Part shown: piece after piece, positions 59,031 to 64,000 of the stretch | Position numbering within the stretch: position 1 is the stretch's first letter | How the letters are laid out: every line of letters starts with the position of its first letter | Assembly (NCBI GenBank): GCA_016867265.1 | Contig: VGJW01000001.1 | Location: 62,001 to 126,000 of the forward strand | Direction of reading: 5' to 3' | Source of the DNA: Candidatus Tanganyikabacteria bacterium | Lineage (GTDB): Bacteria > Cyanobacteriota > Sericytochromatia > S15B-MN24 > VGJW01 | DNA length: 64,000 nucleotides | Translations under genes and position numbers: made by a program | The notes under the pieces: model-generated | What the model saw: the letters and a program-made list of their open reading frames with translations, nothing else | Databases searched by the model: none | What the model was told of the DNA's origin: nothing

Positions 59031-60062
59031 TCACCACAGGCGAAAGGTGAAGAGCCCTGCCGCGAACATCAGATAGAACGCGCCTCCCGCCAGGAGACCG
59101 GTCGGCGTCAGTTCGCCACGGACTTTCAGCTGGATGATCATCAGGCCGGACGCCAGGACCGTCAGCCCGGCCGCGAGCAGGGACGACGGGCTGAGCACCC
59201 ACGGCGTGAGCGCCATGCCCACGGCCATCGGAATGCAGGTCTGGAAGACCATGGCCCCGGTCAGGTTGCCGAGCGCAAGCGTATCCTTGCGCGCCCCGAT
59301 CCAGAGGACGCTGTTGAGTTTCTCGGGCAGCTCCGTGGCGATGGGCGTGATAAGCAAGGACAGGATCAGCGGATTCAGTTGCACGATCTCGGCCAGGTGC
59401 TGCAGGCGCTCGACGAAGAAGTGAGCCGTAACCACGATGCCCAGCAGGGCGACGATGACCTGCAGGGCCACGATGCCGCCGCGCGGCTCGCTCCGATTGC
59501 CGTCGAAGGTCAGGGGATGGAGGTCACCCTCCATCTCGCCCTCGTCCGCAAGTGTGCGGGCGACGTAGAAGCCATAGGCGGCAAGGAAAGGCAAGGCAGC
59601 CAGTTGCTTGAGCGTCACGGGGCCCAACTGGATGACGGGCAGGAAGGAGACGCCGATGGCCGCCACGAAGGTCACGAGGAAGGTCGTGAGGTCTCTGCCC
59701 ATCACCGTGCTGTTGACCGCGATGACAGCTGTCCGTCGTCCCCTGCGCGTGTACACGATGACGGCGACGCCGGTGACGAACATCGCCAGGGTCGCCAGCA
59801 TGAAAGGTGCGCCCACGATGGCTCCCTCGGCGACGGCTCCGCCTGCCTTGTGGCCTGCCAGCCAGCCGCCCACGAGCGCAATCAGCGGCACCACCGTTTC
59901 CGGCAAGGCCGTGCCGACGGCTGCCAAGACGCTGCCGACCGCTCCTTCGTTCAGGCCCAGCTTCTTGCCGGTCCACTCGATGGCATTCGTGAAGAGTTCG
60001 CAGAACCAGATGATGACGGCGATGAGCGCCACCAGGGCAACGATGTCGATGAACAGGGTCAT
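59031..60062 (-). CDS. CaCA-family cation exchanger
   Basis: The 343-residue integral membrane protein has about ten hydrophobic helices in two halves, each with one copy of the CaCA alpha repeat: GSVLAAVGTALPETVVPL and LSLLITPIATELPEKLNSV. These are the residues that line the ion path in Na+/Ca2+ exchangers. Whether it exports Ca2+ or another divalent ion is not fixed by sequence. The start is ATG at 60062, overlapping the stop of the upstream helicase gene by 4 bases (ATGA). With the broken P-type ATPase and the EF-hand genes this gives a small calcium theme. Confidence 0.9.
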   Translation of the reverse strand: MTLFIDIVALVALIAVIIWFCELFTNAIEWTGKKLGLNEGAVGSVLAAVGTALPETVVPLIALVGGWLAGHKAGGAVAEGAIVGAPFMLATLAMFVTGVAVIVYTRRGRRTAVIAVNSTVMGRDLTTFLVTFVAAIGVSFLPVIQLGPVTLKQLAALPFLAAYGFYVARTLADEGEMEGDLHPLTFDGNRSEPRGGIVALQVIVALLGIVVTAHFFVERLQHLAEIVQLNPLILSLLITPIATELPEKLNSVLWIGARKDTLALGNLTGAMVFQTCIPMAVGMALTPWVLSPSSLLAAGLTVLASGLMIIQLKVRGELTPTGLLAGGAFYLMFAAGLFTFRLW

Positions 60063-61984
60063 GCCTCACGAACCTCCGGGGCGGGGGATCCGGCGCCCAT
60101 CTCGCGCAGGAAACGGGACGGTATGGCATCCCTTCGGTGACCGAATCGGATGCGTTGGTTGCTGTGACTGAGCAGCAGCCGGGATTTGGCCCGGGTGACG
60201 GCGACGTAGCAGAGGCGGCGCTCTTCGGCGATGCCTCCCTCCTCGATGGCGACCTGGTAGGGCAAGGTCTCCTCTTCGAGGCCCATCAGGAAGACCGTCT
60301 CCCATTCCAGGCCCTTGGACGCGTGGATCGTCACCAGCTGGACGGCTTTCTGGCGACCCTTGGACTTGCGGGGCTTCAGGCTGTCGTCGACCCGACGCAG
60401 CAGCTCGCCCGCGGTCTTGCATGCCCAGCGCTGGGCCATCGCGTGGAACGTGGACAGGACGTCCAGCTTCTGCCGGGCCTCTTCCTTGCGGCTATTCTCC
60501 AGCTGGTCTCGCAGCCGGGTGTCCTCGAGAATCTTAAGGATCAGTTTGTCGACCGGCTCCTTGAATCGACGCCAGTGGTCGATCATGGCGATGGTCTGGA
60601 GGACAATCTGCTGTTGGGCCAGCGTCGGGAGGGGGCAAGCGCGCGCATCCCGGCAAATGTCCAGCAAGGCGGTCTTCCGCATCCGTGCGGTGCCGGTCAG
60701 TGCCGAGATGGTTTCGGCCGTTGCCCCGCGGCGCTTGAGCAATGCCTCGAGGCCCAGATCGGCCATCCCGCCCGAGGGCGGGACCAGGCGCAGGTAGCCG
60801 AGCAGCTCCTGCAAGCCGGGGTGCTCCAGAAAGCTCCCGCTGCGCTTGGCCGAGTAGGGGACCTTGGCCTGATCCAGTTGCTCGGTGAGGAGACCTGCCT
60901 GCGCATGGGTGCGGTAGAGGACGGCAATCTCGTCCAGCGGATGGCCACGGCTGGCGAGAGTCTGGATGCGGCCCACGATCCACTCGGCTTCCTGAAAGGA
61001 GTCGCCGCAAATACATTGCTCCCACGGTTCACCGGGAGGCTTGACGGCCCGGATTGTCTTCTCGATCTGTTTGCTGTTGTGGCGGATCAGGCGGTTGGCC
61101 AAGTCCAGGATTTGCGGCGTCGAGCGGTAGTTCTGTTCCATCATGATGCGTGTCGTGCCGGGGAAGTCCCGCTCGAAACCCAGCAGGTTGTCCAGCTCGG
61201 CCGCGCGGAAGCCGTAGATTCCCTGCGCATCGTCCCCGACGGCGAACAGGTTCATCCGGTCCCCCGCCAGCAGTCGCGCAAGACGATACTGGGCACGGTT
61301 CGTATCCTGAAATTCGTCGATGAGCAGGTGGGTCCATGTGGCCTGCACCCTGGCCCGGATATCGGGCTGCTTTTCCAGCAGACGCACCGGCAGCACGATC
61401 TGGTCGTCGAAGTCATACACGCCCCGCGTTCGGAGCCAATCCTCGTACTTGGCGTAGGCCTGGGCCAGCACGGCGTCTCTCGGGTCGGCGCTGACGCTGC
61501 GCACCTGGTCCGGCGGGACCAGCCGGCTCTTGTTCCAGGAGATGAAGGCCGCCATGTCCTGTGCGGAGACCTCGGCCCTAAGCTCCTTGCGCACCATGTC
61601 AAGCACCAGGCGCTGGCCTTGCTCGAGGAGCAGGCGCGGCGGGCGCGGGAAGCCCAGCGCCGCGTGGTGCTGCTGGATGAGCTTCATGCCGAGGCTGTTG
61701 AAGGTCGCGATGGTCAGGCCGTCATGGACGCCCTTGTCCCCGAGCAGCAGGCCCACGCGCTCGGCCATCTCGCCTGCGGCTTTCCGGGTGAACGTGACGG
61801 CCAAAATGGCCTCGGGCTTGATGCCCTGCCGGACCATCCGCGCGATGCGGCGCGTCAGGACGCTCGTCTTGCCTGAGCCGGGGGCGGCAATCACCAGGAC
61901 GGGCCCATCAACCGTGGTCACGGCCTGAAGTTGGGCGGGGTTGAGACCGTCCAACAGGGTGTCGTGCAGGAAAAGCTGGCTCAT
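60059..61984 (-). CDS. UvrD/PcrA-type ATP-dependent DNA helicase
   Basis: A 641-residue superfamily 1A helicase. N-terminal motif I is LVIAAPGSGKTSVLTRRIARM, followed by FNSLGMKLIQ, motif II LLIDEFQDTNRAQY, motif III AVGDDAQGIYGFRAAELDNL, TRIMMEQNYRST, and motif V/VI near the end (TIHASKGLEWETVFLMGLEE, YVAVTRAKSRLLL). It is slightly shorter than the E. coli UvrD (720) and lacks its C-terminal extension. The start is ATG at 61984; the open frame extends upstream into the yaaR region but lacks support. It overlaps the exchanger gene by 4 bases. Confidence 0.94.
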   Translation of the reverse strand: MSQLFLHDTLLDGLNPAQLQAVTTVDGPVLVIAAPGSGKTSVLTRRIARMVRQGIKPEAILAVTFTRKAAGEMAERVGLLLGDKGVHDGLTIATFNSLGMKLIQQHHAALGFPRPPRLLLEQGQRLVLDMVRKELRAEVSAQDMAAFISWNKSRLVPPDQVRSVSADPRDAVLAQAYAKYEDWLRTRGVYDFDDQIVLPVRLLEKQPDIRARVQATWTHLLIDEFQDTNRAQYRLARLLAGDRMNLFAVGDDAQGIYGFRAAELDNLLGFERDFPGTTRIMMEQNYRSTPQILDLANRLIRHNSKQIEKTIRAVKPPGEPWEQCICGDSFQEAEWIVGRIQTLASRGHPLDEIAVLYRTHAQAGLLTEQLDQAKVPYSAKRSGSFLEHPGLQELLGYLRLVPPSGGMADLGLEALLKRRGATAETISALTGTARMRKTALLDICRDARACPLPTLAQQQIVLQTIAMIDHWRRFKEPVDKLILKILEDTRLRDQLENSRKEEARQKLDVLSTFHAMAQRWACKTAGELLRRVDDSLKPRKSKGRQKAVQLVTIHASKGLEWETVFLMGLEEETLPYQVAIEEGGIAEERRLCYVAVTRAKSRLLLSHSNQRIRFGHRRDAIPSRFLREMGAGSPAPEVREA

Positions 61985-62033
61985 CGGAACAAGGCTGGTC
62001 CAGCGTATCACGGCTTCAGGGACGGTTCCCGGG

Positions 62034-62039
62034 TAGGAT
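62034..62039 (+). promoter_or_regulatory. -10 box of the yaaR gene (leaderless)
   Basis: TAGGAT, last base 7 before the ATG at 62046. It diverges from the UvrD gene. Confidence 0.6.
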
Positions 62040-62045
62040 GCACCC

Positions 62046-62498
62046 ATGGACCTCAAGGTTGGGCAGGACGGCCGCGGCTCGGCCACGCCGCTCAGGCAGG
62101 ATCGGCCCGTTCCGGCGCGTGAGGTCGCCGGAGTCGGCCCTGCGAGTTTCCAGGATCAGCTGGCCGCGGTGCCGCGGGCGAGCCACACGCCCGGGAGTGC
62201 CGAGGATCTGGTCGCGGACATCGAGCGTCAGGCCCGGCGCTTGATGGAGCGCCCCTCGATGGGAGAGCTGGCCGCCTACCGGGAACTGGTGCGGCGTTTC
62301 ATCAAGCGTGTGCACGAGCGTCTCGGGCGGGTCGATCAGCATACCGACCGGCGCAACCGGACGCTGGCCATTCTGCGGACGCTTGATCAGGATCTGGAAC
62401 AGCTGTCCGAGGATGTCCTGAAGAGTCAGTCCGGCGTGGTGGATCTGGCAGGGCGGCTCGACGCCATCCGGGGCCTGATCCTTGACCTGATGGTCTGA
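62046..62498 (+). CDS. YaaR/DUF327 family protein
   Basis: The 150-residue helical protein belongs to the YaaR (DUF327) family, whose molecular role is not established. It shows the family pattern ELAAYRELVRRFIKRVHERLG, then LAILRTLDQDLEQLSEDVLKSQSGVVDLAGRLDAIRGLILDLMV. The N-terminal 45 residues are low-complexity and variable. It is cytoplasmic. ATG at 62046 follows a TAGGAT box by 7 bases, so a leaderless transcript is predicted. It is upstream of tRNA-Pro. Confidence 0.88.
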   Translation: MDLKVGQDGRGSATPLRQDRPVPAREVAGVGPASFQDQLAAVPRASHTPGSAEDLVADIERQARRLMERPSMGELAAYRELVRRFIKRVHERLGRVDQHTDRRNRTLAILRTLDQDLEQLSEDVLKSQSGVVDLAGRLDAIRGLILDLMV

Positions 62499-62538
62499 TC
62501 GGTCCACGACCCGGCCACTGGACCACCATCCGGCGGGC

Positions 62539-62547
62539 TGCTATCAT
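62539..62547 (+). promoter_or_regulatory. Extended -10 box of tRNA-Pro
   Basis: TGCTATCAT (TATCAT at 62542-62547), 12 bases upstream of the tRNA 5' end. Confidence 0.65.
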
Positions 62548-62558
62548 CTTCGTCTGTT

Positions 62559-62632
<74 letters not shown>

Positions 62633-62637
62633 CTCGG

Positions 62638-62669
62638 GTCCCTTCCGTATGATGGCGGAAGGGACTTTG
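62638..62669 (+). terminator. Rho-independent terminator of tRNA-Pro
   Basis: A perfect 10-bp stem (GTCCCTTCCG / CGGAAGGGAC) with an 8-base loop, followed by TTTGCCTT, 5 bases after the tRNA. Confidence 0.85.
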
Positions 62670-62770
62670 CCTTGGGGACCGTGACCGGTCGCCCCGAGTG
62701 CCGGAAGCACGGTCTTGGTTGGCAGGCATGATTCTTGCCTTTGTCGGGCGCCTCGCTGCAAGCTGCCCCC

Positions 62771-63277
62771 ATGGACGCGTTCTTCTTCCAGCCCAGGCTG
62801 GTCCACGTTCCCCTCGGACTCGCCGTCGCGCTCCCGTTCCTCGGCCTTGCGGTGCTGGTGGCGTCGCGGCGTAGCTGGCTTCCGTTAAGGACCTGGGGCC
62901 TCGTGGTCCTGCTCCAGATCGTGGCGACGACCAGCGGGGTAGTCGCGATGCGGGCTGGCGAGAACGAAGAGGAACTTGTCGAGGAAGGGGGTCCCGAGGA
63001 GGCCCTTGATAGGCATGAATCGGCGGCCGAACAGTTCGTCTGGATGACAGCCGGTTCGACCGCGCTCGGTGCGGGCGGCTGGCCGCTGTAGGCGGCACCG
63101 GTCGGTCCCTGGCTAGCCCTCGCTTCTATTGCGGGAACCGGAGTCGCGCTTGGCTCGGGCATCCGGGCCGGCGCCAGCCGGGGCCATCTGGTCTATCGCC
63201 ACGGCGCGGCTGAGGTCCGGCGCCAATCGGGTTCCGCCGCACGCCAGGACTCGCCGGGGCGTGACGATCGACGATGA
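62771..63277 (+). pseudogene. DUF2231-like membrane protein interrupted by TAG
   Basis: The frame starts at ATG 62771 (DAFFFQPRLVHVPLGLAVALP) and encodes a small membrane protein with the DUF2231 pattern. At 63089-63091 an in-frame TAG ends it after 106 residues. Beyond this the same frame stays open to TGA at 63275-63277 and encodes a second hydrophobic segment (PWLALASIAGTGVALGSG) and RGHLVYRHGAA, a typical DUF2231 C-terminal motif. The full product would be 167 or so residues, the family length. So this is either a nonsense-disrupted gene or a case of read-through. No other frame damage is visible in the interval. Confidence 0.75.
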
Positions 63278-63313
63278 ACGTCGCCCGGCTTGGAACGATC
63301 GGCATCTTTGGGC

Positions 63314-63610
63314 ATGATGCCGCTGGGGGACCTCGTGGGCTGGAGATTTCGCAGGACCGTGCGGCTGCTGCCGGGCATCAGCCTCAACTTGGGCATGGGG
63401 CGGCCTTCGGTGTCCTTCGGCAAGCGTGGCGCCCGCGTGACGGTGGACGAGGAGGGCGTGAGGGCCACGACGGGCCTGCCGGGAACGGGCTTGTCCTACA
63501 CCTCCCGCGCCAGCTGGCGCTCTGGCCAGCGCAAGGGGGGCGGCGGCGTCCGCGTCCTCCTGATCCTGCTGGCCCTTGCCGTGGTGGGCTGGCTGGGTGG
63601 GGGGCGCTGA
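63314..63610 (+). CDS. DUF4236-domain protein
   Basis: A 98-residue protein starting at either of two adjacent ATG codons (63314 or 63317). The N-terminal 55 residues fit DUF4236 (GWRFRRTVRLLPGISLNLGMGRPSVSFG and ARVTVDEEGVRATTGLPGTGLSYTS). The C-terminus carries a single membrane helix (RVLLILLALAVVGWLGG). DUF4236 occurs in many phage and bacterial proteins; function unknown. It follows the broken DUF2231 gene by 36 bases. Confidence 0.8.
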   Translation: MMPLGDLVGWRFRRTVRLLPGISLNLGMGRPSVSFGKRGARVTVDEEGVRATTGLPGTGLSYTSRASWRSGQRKGGGGVRVLLILLALAVVGWLGGGR

Positions 63611-63683
63611 AGCATTCATGTGCTTGATCTTGGTTTGGGTATAACTATTTCTTAAGGCCGTGCCGTGAATTTTGGGGCGATGG

Positions 63684-64000
63684 ATGCATGTCCCGTCCCG
63701 AGAGGTCCCGAAGCCCATCGTGTTGCCACGCTCTTCTCCCGTTCCGCGTCCCGTGGTCGGCCGATTGCCGAAGCCCAACCGGGACAGTATGCCCCCGCCG
63801 CTGCTTCGCCCCATGCCCGGTGTCGTGACCCGGGGCGTCCAACCCGGTCATCCCGCGCTGGACATCGCTTGCTTCGAGGGCACGCCTGTCCGCGCTGCGC
63901 ACGACGGCCAAGGTCGGTCCTTTCGCAATCACACTCATGGCAACGTCTTTGCGTTGCGTGCGGCAGACGGACTGGAGACGTCCTACGCCCACCTGCAGTC
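63684..64000 (+). CDS. M23-type metallopeptidase, 5' part (runs off the window)
   Basis: A frame open from ATG 63684 to the end of the window encodes at least 105 residues and continues beyond. Residues about 50-100 show the LytM/M23 pattern: GHPALDIACFEGTPVRAAHDG (HxxxD zinc motif) and GLETSYAHL. The second His motif (HxH) would lie outside. No signal peptide is visible from the chosen start. ATG 63684 follows GGGGCG; GTG at 63720 is another candidate. M23 enzymes are peptidoglycan endopeptidases or scaffolds. The upstream 70 bases are AT-rich, with TATAAC at 63640. Confidence 0.75.
   Translation, partial: MHVPSREVPKPIVLPRSSPVPRPVVGRLPKPNRDSMPPPLLRPMPGVVTRGVQPGHPALDIACFEGTPVRAAHDGQGRSFRNHTHGNVFALRAADGLETSYAHLQ

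Noticed and set aside
63645-63992. A 115-residue minus-strand frame at the right edge
   Set aside because: It is antisense to the M23-like frame, which has a recognisable zinc motif and the expected spacing.

Overview
This is a high-GC (about two thirds G+C by eye) bacterial chromosome segment. It is densely packed with housekeeping genes and has short or overlapping gene boundaries. Nothing in it looks like a plasmid, a prophage or an insertion sequence. The cell is probably diderm: there is a class A penicillin-binding protein, a predicted outer-membrane barrel, a lipoprotein and type IV pilus genes. The order lysA-cdaA-(cdaR)-uppS recalls the cyanobacterial arrangement. With YaaR, pilB-pilT-pilC and no photosynthesis genes, this makes a non-photosynthetic, high-GC relative of Cyanobacteria (Sericytochromatia-like) my best guess. 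That is a low-confidence inference from gene order alone.

Layout. 1-7 kb: a PBP1A-type enzyme, then a leftward operon typA-coaD-coiled coil-amidohydrolase-secreted FlgT-like protein, with a small coiled-coil gene behind it. 7-17.8 kb: a BON-domain protein coupled to a very large GGDEF/HD-GYP protein, a beta-propeller lipoprotein, then a tight run rimO-pgsA-upp-cinA-nth and two unknown small genes. 17.8-22.3 kb: a membrane-anchored 901-residue coiled-coil protein with a Cache-like outer domain, followed by a histidine kinase and a response regulator. 22.3-28.1 kb: eda diverging from trmJ, and the leftward operon lysA-cdaA-cdaR-uppS-holA (diaminopimelate, c-di-AMP, undecaprenyl phosphate, replication). 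28.1-39.9 kb: nif3-der-plsY-rsmA-ispE, a BioY-like transporter, secD-secF, rpsF-ssb-pheS-pheT. 40-46.8 kb: a roadblock-domain protein with tryptophan-rich repeats directly upstream of pilB-pilT-pilC, then queE. 46.9-48 kb: a sparse patch with two related single-EF-hand genes. 48-57 kb: tRNA-Phe and metG-tatD, a flavodoxin-fold oxidoreductase, a broken P-type ATPase, cysK-cysE, and an aldehyde dehydrogenase. 57-64 kb: an outer-membrane protein, rfbC, tRNA-Ser, a CaCA exchanger, a UvrD-type helicase, yaaR, tRNA-Pro, a DUF2231 gene interrupted by a stop codon, a DUF4236 protein, and the start of an M23 peptidase.

The clearest unlisted pattern is regulatory. Eight genes on both strands have a TANNNT box (typically TAGCAT, TATCAT or TAGGAT) whose last T lies exactly 7 bases before the first base of the start codon. 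This predicts leaderless mRNAs. The same box, often preceded by TGC, precedes all three tRNA genes. Two divergent pairs (eda/trmJ and tRNA-Phe/metG) appear to share the TA of overlapping, oppositely oriented -10 boxes. Genes inside operons instead use 4-base stop/start overlaps (ATGA, GTGA and, four times, TTGA).

Functionally, the window links cyclic-dinucleotide signalling (a bifunctional c-di-GMP enzyme, a MshEN-type domain on PilB, and a c-di-AMP synthase in a cell-wall operon) with surface motility and envelope growth.
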